Source of the DNA: Sphingobacterium rhinopitheci
Lineage (GTDB): Bacteria; Bacteroidota; Bacteroidia; Sphingobacteriales; Sphingobacteriaceae
Reading direction: 5' to 3'
Length of the DNA stretch: 64,000 nt
Assembly: GCF_022627575.1 (NCBI RefSeq)
Contig: NZ_JADEYQ010000001.1
Location: forward strand, 310,001-374,000
In this document: piece by piece, positions 32,424 to 41,864 of the stretch
Numbering within the stretch: position 1 is the stretch's first letter
Layout: every line of letters starts with the position of its first letter
Made by a program: the position numbers and the translations under genes
The notes under the pieces: model-generated
The model's input: the letters and a program-made list of their open reading frames with translations, nothing else
Database searches by the model: none
Told to the model about the DNA's origin: nothing

Positions 32424-34454
32424 ATGGCTATTTTAACAGAGAAATTCAATACCATCCATGATACAGCTCCATTTTCTCAAATAAAAAATGAGGATTATCT
32501 CCCTGCTTTCGAAGAAGCTATTGCAAGCACTAAGACAGAGATAGATGCTATCGTAAATAATCCAGAATCTCCAACCTTCGCAAATACAATTGAAGCATTA
32601 GCCTATTCAGGCATGGCTTTAGATAGATTATCTAATATATTTTTCAATCTTCATTCAGCGGAAACCAATGATGAATTAGAGAAGATAGCGCAAGAAATAG
32701 CGCCAAAATTATCAGCTCTAGGAAATGATATCACGCTTAATTTTGACCTTTTCAAGCGTGTAAAAGAAGTATATGATGAAAAGGAAAACTTGAACTTGAC
32801 GATCGAGCAAAATACATTACTCCTGAAGAATTACAAAGATTTTGTACGCAATGGTGCTTTGTTAAATAACAGCGAAAAAGAAGAGCTCCGTAAAGTTGAC
32901 GAACAATTAGCTATTCTACAATTGAAATTTGGAGAAAACGTATTAGCGGAAACAAACGCATATCAACTACTGATAACCGACGAAAAAAATCTTGCAGGCC
33001 TTCCTGAAGGTACTATTGAAGCTGCTAAAGCATTAGCTATTTCAAATGAAAAGGAAGGCTGGTTATTTACTTTAGACTACCCTAGCTACATTCCATTTGT
33101 TACGTATGCAGATAATAGGGAATTACGTAAAGAGATAACTATAGCTGCAGGTAAAAAGGCTTTTCAAGACAACCAGTACAATAATGAGAAAATTGTCTTA
33201 GACATCGTTAAACTGCGTTACAAGCGTGCCAAATTATTAGGATATGCTACACATGCCAACTTTGTGTTAGAAGAGCGCATGGCACAAAGCCCACAGAAAG
33301 TAAATGATTTTTTGAAAGATTTACTGTTAAAAGCAAAACCTGCTGCTACAGAAGAATTTGATGAATTATCACTTTTTGCAAAACAGACAGATGGCATTGA
33401 TAAATTAGAAAAATGGGATGGCGCATATTACGCAGAAAAATTGAAACAAGAGAAATTCAATTTAGATGATGAGCAATTAAAACCATACTTCAAACTAGAG
33501 AATGTATTACAAGGAGCATTTGAGGTAGCCAACAGATTATTTGGCTTACAATTTCATGAAATAAAGACCATCGATACATACCACGAAGAAGTACAAACTT
33601 TCGAAGTAAAAGATGATAATAATAATCTTGTTGCAGTCTTTTATGCTGATTTTTTCCCTAGAAAAGGAAAACGTAATGGGGCTTGGATGACTTCTTTTAA
33701 ACCACAATATACACTCAATGAAAAACAAGAAAGGCCCCATGTATCTATAGTTTGTAATTTCACGCGTCCCACACCTTCTAAGCCTTCTTTATTAACTTTT
33801 CAAGAAGTAACAACCTTATTCCACGAATTTGGACATGCTTTACACGGGATATTAGCCAATACTACCTACCCTAGTCTCTCTGGTACTTCTGTCTATTGGG
33901 ATTTTGTGGAACTACCTAGCCAAATCATGGAGAACTGGTGCTATGAAGAAGAAGCGCTAAAATTATTTGCTACACATTACGAAACTGGTGCTATAATTCC
34001 GATGGAATTAGTAGAAAAAATCAAAGAATCAGCCTCTTTCTTAGAGGGAATGAGTACAGTACGTCAACTGAGTTTTGGATTACTAGATATGGGATGGCAC
34101 GGAAATGACCCTACTTCAATTCACGACTTGAAAGAATTTGAAATAACTAACTTTGCCGATACGAGTTTATATCCCGATGTAGCAGAAAATGCAATGAGTA
34201 CTTCTTTTTCGCATATTTTCAATGGTGGTTACTCGGCTGGATATTATAGCTACAAATGGGCAGAAGTATTGGATGCTGATGCATTTGCGTACTTTCAAGA
34301 GCATGGAATATTCAATAAAGATATAGCAAATAGATTCAAAGATAATGTACTTTCTAAAGGAGGCACTGATCATCCTATGACATTATATAAAAAATTTAGA
34401 GGGCAAGAACCTCAAGTAGATGCGCTACTAAAACGCGCAGGACTATTAAAATAA
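32424..34454 (+). CDS. M3 family metallopeptidase (peptidyl-dipeptidase Dcp / oligopeptidase A)
   Basis: A 676-residue thimet-type zinc peptidase. The HExxH motif lies in TLFHEFGHALHGIL (about residue 465), with the third ligand Glu in WDFVELPSQIMENW. The substrate-binding C-terminal block HIFNGGYSAGYYSYKWAEVLDADAFAYF is typical. There is no signal peptide, so it degrades oligopeptides in the cytoplasm. Dcp and OpdA look alike here; the choice cannot be made from sequence alone. Monocistronic after the tRNA-Phe terminator. Confidence 0.92.
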   Translation: MAILTEKFNTIHDTAPFSQIKNEDYLPAFEEAIASTKTEIDAIVNNPESPTFANTIEALAYSGMALDRLSNIFFNLHSAETNDELEKIAQEIAPKLSALGNDITLNFDLFKRVKEVYDEKENLNLTIEQNTLLLKNYKDFVRNGALLNNSEKEELRKVDEQLAILQLKFGENVLAETNAYQLLITDEKNLAGLPEGTIEAAKALAISNEKEGWLFTLDYPSYIPFVTYADNRELRKEITIAAGKKAFQDNQYNNEKIVLDIVKLRYKRAKLLGYATHANFVLEERMAQSPQKVNDFLKDLLLKAKPAATEEFDELSLFAKQTDGIDKLEKWDGAYYAEKLKQEKFNLDDEQLKPYFKLENVLQGAFEVANRLFGLQFHEIKTIDTYHEEVQTFEVKDDNNNLVAVFYADFFPRKGKRNGAWMTSFKPQYTLNEKQERPHVSIVCNFTRPTPSKPSLLTFQEVTTLFHEFGHALHGILANTTYPSLSGTSVYWDFVELPSQIMENWCYEEEALKLFATHYETGAIIPMELVEKIKESASFLEGMSTVRQLSFGLLDMGWHGNDPTSIHDLKEFEITNFADTSLYPDVAENAMSTSFSHIFNGGYSAGYYSYKWAEVLDADAFAYFQEHGIFNKDIANRFKDNVLSKGGTDHPMTLYKKFRGQEPQVDALLKRAGLLK

Positions 34455-34549
34455 CTATTTATAGCAAGCCACAATTGAAACTCCTATAGGGACGTTTTAT
34501 AGGAATGTAGAAATATTAAACATTTATAACACTAAAGTTATTGTAAACA

Positions 34550-34584
34550 AAAAGGTTCACTAATCATAGATTAGTGAACCTTTT
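34550..34584. terminator. 16-bp perfect hairpin between the M3 peptidase and yceI-like genes
   Basis: AAAAGGTTCACTAATC (34550-34565) pairs with GATTAGTGAACCTTTT (34569-34584), loop ATA. It sits between convergent genes and suits both. Confidence 0.88.
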
Positions 34585-34602
34585 ATATAAATGTAAAGGT
34601 TA

Positions 34603-35235
34603 CTATTTCTTAGCAACTAAAGTAACTTTGAAATTGATCTCTTTAGAGATTAAATCATCTTTTTTACCAGCGTAGCTAACGCCCCAATCTTCACGTAAGA
34701 TATTGAAATCTGCAGTAGCTTTTACTGAAAACTGAGAGATTTCTTCTACTTTAGCATCAAAAGTAATATTTTTTGTAATGCCTTTGATTGTTAAGTTACC
34801 AGAGATAACAACATCATTTGCTGTAGCGCCAGCTTTTACTTCTGTGATAGCGAAAGTAGATTCTGGATTAGTTGATACTGCGAAAAAATCATCAGCTTTT
34901 AAATGTCCATCTAATTTTTCTTTATACTCACCTGTAAGGTCTGTAGAAGAAATAGTATTCATATCTAAAGTAAAATCACCCGCTGCAATAGCATTATCAG
35001 CAATAGTAATAGTACCCGATTTAATAGAAATTGTACCTGTATGAGCACCTGACACTTTTGTACCTGTCCATACTACAGTAGACGCTGCAGTATCTACTGC
35101 TAATGCTTCACCTACTGCTGTTACACTTGCTGTTTCAACTGAATCTTTAGTTTCAGCTTTTTTACCTTCTGGATTACCAGCACAAGATGCTAAAACTATA
35201 GCAGCCACAGCTGAGAATAATACTAACTTTTTCAT
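34603..35235 (-). CDS. YceI family lipoprotein
   Basis: A 210-residue lipoprotein: signal MKKLVLFSAVAAIVLASC with Cys18 in an LASC lipobox, a linker rich in Lys/Glu/Ser/Thr (20-50), then the YceI lipocalin-like beta barrel (VDTAASTVVWTGTKVSGAHTGTI at the start and the DFNILREDWGVSYAGK block near the end). YceI proteins bind isoprenoid-type lipids such as polyprenols. Here it would be attached to a membrane facing the periplasm. Monocistronic. Confidence 0.9.
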   Translation of the reverse strand: MKKLVLFSAVAAIVLASCAGNPEGKKAETKDSVETASVTAVGEALAVDTAASTVVWTGTKVSGAHTGTISIKSGTITIADNAIAAGDFTLDMNTISSTDLTGEYKEKLDGHLKADDFFAVSTNPESTFAITEVKAGATANDVVISGNLTIKGITKNITFDAKVEEISQFSVKATADFNILREDWGVSYAGKKDDLISKEINFKVTLVAKK

Positions 35236-35336
35236 TTTATTAATTTTAATGTTTAAACATTTAGTCTTACAAAAATAATATTCTTTCTAGAATAACAAGT
35301 ATCTTTTAAATATATTAACAATTAAAAGACAATTCA

Positions 35337-36662
35337 TTAATGTCCTGACGGTATGGCTTCTACTCGTTTTATATCAGCACCTAAAGCTTTCAAACGCTCT
35401 TCAATATCTTGGTAACCGCGCTCAATCTGCTCAATATTAAAAATTGTAGATTTTCCTTGCGCTGACAAAGCAGCTATTAATAAGGATACACCTGCTCTAA
35501 TATCAGGAGAAGACATCTGAATACCACGCAATTGCGTTTGTTTATTTAGTCCTATCACTGTAGCACGGTGTGGATCACAAAGAATAATCTGAGCCCCCAT
35601 ATCTATCAACTTATCTACAAAGAACAAACGACTTTCGAACATTTTTTGATGTATCAATACATTACCTTTAGCTTGAATCGCCGTCACCAATACAATACTC
35701 AATAAGTCAGGGGTAAATCCTGGCCACGGCGAATCCGAAATCGTCAAGATTGAACCATCAATGAACGTATCTATTTCATATGAATCTTGGGCAGGTATAA
35801 ATATATCATCACCTCTCAACTCCATCTTTATTCCCAATCGTGAGAACACTGAAGGGATAATCCCTAGCTCTTGATAATGTACATCCTTGATAGTAATCTC
35901 TGATCCTGTCATCGCTGCTAAACCAATGAAAGAACCTATTTCAATCATATCTGGTAACATACGATGCGCTGTTCCGCCCAATTTTTCTACACCTTCGATT
36001 GTCAAAAGATTAGAACCGATTCCAGAGATATTAGCCCCCATACGGTTCAACATTTTGCACAATTGTTGTAAATATGGCTCACAAGCGGCGTTATAAATTG
36101 TCGTTGTACCCTTTGCTAATACTGCAGCCATTACAATATTCGCTGTCCCCGTTACGGAGGCTTCATCCATCAAGATATAAGCACCTTGCAATTCGGTTGC
36201 ATCCACATTGAAGAAATGATTTTCGGCATCATATACAAACTTAGCACCTAACTTTTCAAAACCTAAAAAGTGAGTATCTAATCTTCTACGGCCAATTTTA
36301 TCCCCTCCAGGTTTAGGGATAGCAGCTTTACCAAATCGTGCTAATAAAGGGCCTACGATCATAATAGAGCCACGTAAACTACCGCCTTTTTCTTTAAATT
36401 CTTCGGATGTAAAGTAGTCAATATTTACATCTTTAGCTTCAAATTCGTATGTATCTTTATTTAATTGATTAACCTTAACTCCTAAGGAACGCAATAAGTC
36501 GATTAGTTTGTTAACGTCCTTAATATTAGGAACATTACTAATCGTCATTTTTTCTTCTGTTAATAATACGGCTGATAAAATTTGAAGAGCCTCATTCTTT
36601 GCTCCCTGAGGAATGATTTCTCCTTTTAATGGTTTTCCACCTTGAATTTCAAATGCGTTCAT
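35337..36662 (-). CDS. murA: MurA: UDP-N-acetylglucosamine 1-carboxyvinyltransferase
   Basis: A 441-residue EPSP-synthase-fold enzyme, first committed step of peptidoglycan synthesis. The fold is clear from QGAKNEALQILSAVLL at the N-terminus, GGDKIGRRRLDTHF, MPDMIEIGSFIGLAAMTG and the C-terminal RGYQDIEERLKALGADI. The residue that is Cys115 in E. coli (GGCTIG) is Asp here (GGDKIG), the change known to make MurA insensitive to fosfomycin while keeping activity. It is preceded 100 bp upstream, same strand, by the DUF4290 gene, a pair often kept together in Bacteroidota. Confidence 0.94.
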   Translation of the reverse strand: MNAFEIQGGKPLKGEIIPQGAKNEALQILSAVLLTEEKMTISNVPNIKDVNKLIDLLRSLGVKVNQLNKDTYEFEAKDVNIDYFTSEEFKEKGGSLRGSIMIVGPLLARFGKAAIPKPGGDKIGRRRLDTHFLGFEKLGAKFVYDAENHFFNVDATELQGAYILMDEASVTGTANIVMAAVLAKGTTTIYNAACEPYLQQLCKMLNRMGANISGIGSNLLTIEGVEKLGGTAHRMLPDMIEIGSFIGLAAMTGSEITIKDVHYQELGIIPSVFSRLGIKMELRGDDIFIPAQDSYEIDTFIDGSILTISDSPWPGFTPDLLSIVLVTAIQAKGNVLIHQKMFESRLFFVDKLIDMGAQIILCDPHRATVIGLNKQTQLRGIQMSSPDIRAGVSLLIAALSAQGKSTIFNIEQIERGYQDIEERLKALGADIKRVEAIPSGH

Positions 36663-36762
36663 AGTCTGTATTTGTAGTAAAATACGAATATTTCTTAAAT
36701 AAGAAAAGTAACCAATACATTGAGATTAGTTACTTATCAAAGAACGAAATATGTCGTTACTT

Positions 36763-37584
36763 TTATTTCTTGTAATTATTATTTTGATAAGGGCGCTTAT
36801 TAGTAGTATTAGAGCTACTTGATGAATTGGTATTATTCATGCGTCTCTTACCATTATTATCCCTATTGTTATTATCTCTATTGTTATCCCTATTGTTGTT
36901 ATTATTGCTATAACTACCACCGCTATGTGTTCTTTTATTATTATAACCCGTAGATTGTTGTCTATGATTATTATTGTTTGAGTTATTAGCAGGAGTATTT
37001 GTTCCCTTCGCACGATTTCCTGGAGGCGGTGTACGGAAATCCGACTTCGTTAATACCGTATCTTCCGCTAAACGCAAAACTCCACCCGATAAATCAGATA
37101 AGTCTTGAATAATATGTTGATCCGTAACTGAATCTTTGTTCCACGTAGAATATGCCATTTTCATAAAATTAGCAATACTTGTTGCCATTTTAAGCTTCGT
37201 TTCATCTGTTGAAGCAGCCATTGCCTTAGCGATCATTTTCTCTACAATATGACCATAATGCTTAAAGCGGATTCTATTTTGAGGATAAGCGATAGGCTGA
37301 GGCTTATGTCTGATCTCGTCTCTATTTGGTATTGGATAAGGCGAGTCAACATCGATTTTAAAATCGGAAATAATATATAAGTGATCCCAAAGCTTATGCT
37401 TAAAATCAGAGACATCTCTTAAATGCGGGTTTAATACCCCCATCATATCTATAACTACCTGAGCTAATCTATTACGTTCTTCCTTGGAAGGCACTGTACA
37501 AATATAGTCTACCATATTTTGTACATTCCTACCATATTCCGCCAAGATTAGGTTAGGACGCGTACTGTTATAATCAAAATTCAT
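36763..37584 (-). CDS. DUF4290 domain-containing protein with Asn-rich tail
   Basis: A 273-residue cytoplasmic protein. Residues 1-180 form the DUF4290 domain, with NFDYNSTRPNLILAEYGRNVQNMVDY, IPNRDEIRHKPQ and MIAKAMAASTDETKLKMATSIANFMK. The remainder is Asn/Arg/Gly/Ser-rich low complexity (poly-Asn runs and repeated NNRDNN), probably disordered and perhaps RNA-binding. It precedes murA. Function unknown; conservation beside murA hints at cell-wall growth or division, which is an inference. Confidence 0.83.
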   Translation of the reverse strand: MNFDYNSTRPNLILAEYGRNVQNMVDYICTVPSKEERNRLAQVVIDMMGVLNPHLRDVSDFKHKLWDHLYIISDFKIDVDSPYPIPNRDEIRHKPQPIAYPQNRIRFKHYGHIVEKMIAKAMAASTDETKLKMATSIANFMKMAYSTWNKDSVTDQHIIQDLSDLSGGVLRLAEDTVLTKSDFRTPPPGNRAKGTNTPANNSNNNNHRQQSTGYNNKRTHSGGSYSNNNNNRDNNRDNNNRDNNGKRRMNNTNSSSSSNTTNKRPYQNNNYKK

Positions 37585-37643
37585 ATTGTGATATTAAACG
37601 TTTTTAATAATAACGTTATTTATTGTTTTCTATTTTATAGTTG

Positions 37644-39917
37644 CTAAATAACTATTCTAAGTTTTGCAAATTTAAGCAACAATTGTTTCTGTCCCAACTC
37701 TTTGAAGAAAATAGTTGCTTTAATATCTGGCTTATTCCCTTCAAGATTAATGACCTTACCAAAACCAAAGCGTTCATGCTCTACATCCATACCTACTTGT
37801 AATCCACTTGTATCCGAAGGAGCAAATCCTTCTGTAGGTACATGGGCCTTCGGTAATATAGAAGTCGTCTTTATGACTTTGGGCTTAGGCTTACTAAAAG
37901 TATCCTTATCCTTTTGTTGCCACGCTATTTTATCAGACTTAAACCCTTCATCAAAATTAGATGGCATCCGTGGTTTGAAATCAAGGTTCAAACAAGCAGG
38001 GTTTAATTCATCTAAGAAACGACTCGGTTCGCAATTATTTAATGAACCCCAACGATATCTGGACGTGGCATAAGAAAGGTGCAATTTCGTTTCTGCACGT
38101 GTTACCGCAACATAAAACAAACGTCTTTCTTCCTCTAGCTCAGAACGCGAATTTACGGATAATTGGGAAGGGAATAAATTCTCTTCCAATCCAACAATAA
38201 ATACATTTTTAAATTCCAATCCTTTAGAAGAATGAATTGTCATTAAAGAAACTGTATCTGCATTAGGATTTTTATCGTTATCATCATTTGTCAATAATGC
38301 TACGTCTTGCAAAAATATGTCCAAACTTTTTTCTTCAAGATCTTCGCGCTCAGAAAATTCCTTAATACCATTCAGTAATTCTTGAATATTCTCATATCGA
38401 GCGAGGCCTTCTACAGATTTGTCTTCATACAAATCTTTAAGAATACCCGAATGCTGTGCAATATGCATCGCTGTATCAAAGGCATTACCACTATTACCGA
38501 TGGCCTGAAAACTTTTAATCATCGTTGCAAAATTCACAACCGATGTGGCACTTCTACCATCCAAGAACATCTGCGCATTACCAACGACATCCCAAAGACG
38601 ATATTTATGTTGATCTGCAGCAACAATAATCCTATCTAAAGTGGTATCACCAATCCCTCTACGCGGGTAATTGATCACTCGCTTCAAAGCTTCCTCGTCA
38701 TTTGGATTATAAGTAAGCCTAAAATACGAAATTAAATCCTTAATTTCCTTACGCTGGTAAAAAGAAGTTCCTCCGTATATCTTATAAGGTACGTTTAATT
38801 TACGTAAAGACTCCTCCATAGCACGTGACTGTGCATTGGTACGGTACAAAATAGCAAAGTCTTTATACAAGCCACCACTCAACGCTTGCTCTTGCACAAT
38901 TGCTTCGGCAACAATCTTCCCTTCTTCATTATCAGAATATGCTCTTGCTACTTTTATCTTTTCCCCTTCTTCATTATCTGAGAACACATTCTTCTCTAGC
39001 TGATTCTTGTTATTTGCTATAATGCTATTCGCGGCATTAACAATCATCTTCGTAGAGCGGTAATTTTGCTCTAATTTGAAGACTTTAACATCAGGATAAT
39101 CTTTCTGAAAATTTAATATATTCTGAATATTAGCCCCCCGAAAAGCATATATACTTTGGGCATCATCACCAACGACACATATATTTTCATTTACCGCAGC
39201 TAATCGCTTAACAATCAGATACTGTGAAAAGTTAGTATCTTGATACTCATCCACCATCAAATACCTAAATTGATGCTGATACTTGTGTAATACTTCAGGG
39301 TGCTTATTTAACAAAACATTAGTCTTGAAAAGCAAATCATCAAAATCCATTGCGCCAGCACGATAACAACGCTGGGCATAAGTCATATAAATCTCCCCGA
39401 GCTGAGGGCGCCCATTTTCACGGTCTTCCGCTAATAGGGCTTCATTTTTATTGTACTCCTGCGGAGAAATCAAATTATTCTTTGCAGAAGATATCCTACC
39501 ATATACTTGATTGACATTATACAATTTATCGTCCAAATTCATCTCTTTGAGAATAGCACGCAATAAACTTTTTGTATCGTCAGTATCGTAGATAGTAAAA
39601 TTCTTAGGATAACCAATCAGCTCCGCTTCTACACGCAATATACGTGCAAAAATAGAGTGAAAAGTACCCATCCATATATTTTTCGCTTCCGAGCCTACCA
39701 CTTTTGTGATACGCTCTCTCATTTCTTTTGCTGCCTTGTTTGTAAACGTCAGTACTAAAACATTAAAAGGATCTATACCTTTTCGTATCAAATGGGCTAC
39801 TCTATAAGTAATAACACGTGTTTTTCCTGAACCTGCACCTGCCACAATCATCACCGGCCCTTCGGTTTGTTCTACCGCTGCTCGTTGTGTAGGATTTAAT
39901 CCTGCTAAATAATCCAA
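37644..39917 (-). CDS. UvrD/PcrA-type SF1A DNA helicase
   Basis: A 757-residue ATP-dependent 3'-5' helicase. Motifs in order: Q-motif LNPTQRAAVEQ, Walker A AGAGSGKTRV, Ia VLTFTNKAAKEM, II DEYQDTN, III VGDDAQSIYAFRGA, IV EQNYRST, V TIHSSKGLEF and VI FYVAVTRAE. The C-terminal 50 residues (VGMDVEHERFGFGKV through LKFAKLRIV) form the tudor-like domain that in PcrA binds RNA polymerase. It would act in repair and removal of stalled complexes. Monocistronic; PcrA and UvrD cannot be told apart here. Confidence 0.93.
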   Translation of the reverse strand: MDYLAGLNPTQRAAVEQTEGPVMIVAGAGSGKTRVITYRVAHLIRKGIDPFNVLVLTFTNKAAKEMRERITKVVGSEAKNIWMGTFHSIFARILRVEAELIGYPKNFTIYDTDDTKSLLRAILKEMNLDDKLYNVNQVYGRISSAKNNLISPQEYNKNEALLAEDRENGRPQLGEIYMTYAQRCYRAGAMDFDDLLFKTNVLLNKHPEVLHKYQHQFRYLMVDEYQDTNFSQYLIVKRLAAVNENICVVGDDAQSIYAFRGANIQNILNFQKDYPDVKVFKLEQNYRSTKMIVNAANSIIANNKNQLEKNVFSDNEEGEKIKVARAYSDNEEGKIVAEAIVQEQALSGGLYKDFAILYRTNAQSRAMEESLRKLNVPYKIYGGTSFYQRKEIKDLISYFRLTYNPNDEEALKRVINYPRRGIGDTTLDRIIVAADQHKYRLWDVVGNAQMFLDGRSATSVVNFATMIKSFQAIGNSGNAFDTAMHIAQHSGILKDLYEDKSVEGLARYENIQELLNGIKEFSEREDLEEKSLDIFLQDVALLTNDDNDKNPNADTVSLMTIHSSKGLEFKNVFIVGLEENLFPSQLSVNSRSELEEERRLFYVAVTRAETKLHLSYATSRYRWGSLNNCEPSRFLDELNPACLNLDFKPRMPSNFDEGFKSDKIAWQQKDKDTFSKPKPKVIKTTSILPKAHVPTEGFAPSDTSGLQVGMDVEHERFGFGKVINLEGNKPDIKATIFFKELGQKQLLLKFAKLRIVI

Positions 39918-40044
39918 AGTATGTCGAATTTTTATCCGTTAGAAAATAGGTTGTAAAGCTACACAATTTGTAGCAATAAGCGTTAATTTACTATCATTTA
40001 TTAACATAAATATATACCTTTAGAAAGACTACAATTACAGACAA

Positions 40045-40725
40045 ATGAAAAACCTATTTATAGTATTTACCTTACTACTCGTATCGTCTAGTTATGCACA
40101 GCAAAAAACGAATAAGCTACCCCAAGGATTCGTCTATATAACAGATTACATCCCTAATATACAGACCGATATCCGATATTACGGGAGTGACAATTTTATT
40201 GGCAAACCAGTGAAAGGCTATACCAAAGAGGTGGCTATTTTTACAAAGTCTGCTACTGAAGCATTAGCAAAGGTAGAAAAAGAGTTAAATAGCAAAAATT
40301 TAGGCCTCAAAATATTTGACGCCTACCGTCCGCAGCGTGCCGTAAATCATTTCAAACAATGGGCCACGGCCATAAATGACACCTTGACAAAGGCCAAGTA
40401 CTACCCATCCGTAGACAAAAGAAACCTCTTTAAAGATGGTTATATCGCTAGCAAATCTGGTCATAGCAGAGGAAGCACGATAGATCTAACAATAATAGAT
40501 CTTAAAACAAAAAAAGAGCTTGATATGGGCACTATTTTTGACTTTTTAGGGCCCCAATCAGCACATGATTATACAGGAGTAAATACTACGCAGAGAAAAA
40601 ATAGAGCGCTTTTAAAATCAGTAATGGTAAAATATGGCTTCAAACCGTATGCTAAAGAATGGTGGCACTATACCTATAAAAATGAACCCTACAAAGAAAC
40701 ATACTTTGATTTCATAATACAATAG
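40045..40725 (+). CDS. VanX-like D-alanyl-D-alanine dipeptidase (M15D)
   Basis: A 226-residue exported zinc dipeptidase. Signal peptide to about residue 18 (VSSSYAQ). Zinc ligands are in SGHSRGSTIDLT (His and Asp) and EWWHY (catalytic Glu and His), with the conserved Arg in FDAYRPQRAVNHF. VanX enzymes split D-Ala-D-Ala; housekeeping relatives (DdpX) salvage it from peptidoglycan. There are no vanH/vanA or vanS/vanR neighbours, so a resistance role is unlikely. Divergent from the helicase. Confidence 0.9.
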   Translation: MKNLFIVFTLLLVSSSYAQQKTNKLPQGFVYITDYIPNIQTDIRYYGSDNFIGKPVKGYTKEVAIFTKSATEALAKVEKELNSKNLGLKIFDAYRPQRAVNHFKQWATAINDTLTKAKYYPSVDKRNLFKDGYIASKSGHSRGSTIDLTIIDLKTKKELDMGTIFDFLGPQSAHDYTGVNTTQRKNRALLKSVMVKYGFKPYAKEWWHYTYKNEPYKETYFDFIIQ

Positions 40726-40746
40726 TACCAATTCTAATGTACGTCT

Positions 40747-41781
40747 CTACCCCACTTTATTAGGCACATAGCCAAAATGTTTTTTAAATGCTGCAGAAAA
40801 ATGATTAGCGTGTTTATAGCCGATTACACGAGCTACTTCATTGATATTATTTTTCTGCATTAATAATTTACGGGCACGTTCCATCTTCACTTGTTTGATA
40901 TACCCATAAATCGTGGAGCCAAAAACCAATTTAAAATTTTGCTTCAAATAACAGGCATTTGTCCCTAACAATCGAGCCAACTCTACAATTGTAGGCGGAA
41001 ACAACAGATTGGCGAGTATGATATCTTTAGCCTCCATCATTCTTTGTCTTTCTATTTTAGAAACTACAGTCGTTGTAGTTAATGCTATTTTATTCTCCAT
41101 TTGAATTTGTAGCAAGGCAAAAAATTCAAGCAGCTTACCTTTTATATACAAGTTTTTTGCCACTTCGGAATACCGACAATATATCATATCATACAATATA
41201 GATTTCATCTTTGGATCCAATACCGTTGGAAAATCATAGAGTAAAGAAGAATTTAACCTGTCCCTAGAAATATTCAACTTTTGATATAAAAAATGCTTCT
41301 CAGATAAGAGATCTAATAAATAATCCACAGAAAAACTCATTTCAAAAACAGTACTTGGTTTGTTTTTATCAAGATGTAGGTGCATAAAAGACCCCTTCTT
41401 CCGGATAAAAGCCATTTGTTGTAATGAAAAAATAGGGATTAGCTGTATCAAACTTTCATCATCAATAATACCATAAGAACGATTATTTTCTAATACAAAT
41501 ACAAAATATACATAATCACTTTTAGCTTCGATTTCAATACATACTATTTCATGCGGTATGATTGTACCATGCATCAAGTACATCCCCGCCCCAACAATTA
41601 CCTCATAGACATCTAGTTTATTCCCTATATCGGTTAGGTAGCTAGTATAGTATTCATTCAAAAAGCTCTTTTTCACCTCATTAATATCAAAACTCAGTGC
41701 AACCATATTACGTGATGTGTTAATATTCAATGGTATATTTTCAATTTTTCCTATTTGCGTATTTAATATTCCCCTTTTCAT
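40747..41781 (-). CDS. AraC family transcriptional regulator
   Basis: A 344-residue regulator with a variable N-terminal sensing domain (1-230) and a C-terminal double helix-turn-helix (about 245-344): PPTIVELARLLGTNACYLKQNFKLVFGSTIYGYIKQVKMERARKLL, then NNINEVARVIGYKHANHFSAAFKKHFGYVP. It is divergent from the FecA-like receptor with 83 bp between starts, as in siderophore-linked AraC pairs (PchR type), so control of that receptor by its own ligand is a reasonable inference. No Cys-based or kinase module is present. Confidence 0.9.
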   Translation of the reverse strand: MKRGILNTQIGKIENIPLNINTSRNMVALSFDINEVKKSFLNEYYTSYLTDIGNKLDVYEVIVGAGMYLMHGTIIPHEIVCIEIEAKSDYVYFVFVLENNRSYGIIDDESLIQLIPIFSLQQMAFIRKKGSFMHLHLDKNKPSTVFEMSFSVDYLLDLLSEKHFLYQKLNISRDRLNSSLLYDFPTVLDPKMKSILYDMIYCRYSEVAKNLYIKGKLLEFFALLQIQMENKIALTTTTVVSKIERQRMMEAKDIILANLLFPPTIVELARLLGTNACYLKQNFKLVFGSTIYGYIKQVKMERARKLLMQKNNINEVARVIGYKHANHFSAAFKKHFGYVPNKVG

Positions 41782-41864
41782 TATCTATAAACGATATTTT
41801 TATAATCTTAATTAGACTAATTAAATTTAAAGTTAACAAAGTTATTGAAATAAAACACAAATTC

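Noticed and set aside
40045..40725. Vancomycin resistance from the VanX-like gene
   Set aside because: No vanHA or vanRS genes; a signal peptide and the position fit peptidoglycan salvage, and this is a Gram-negative type envelope.
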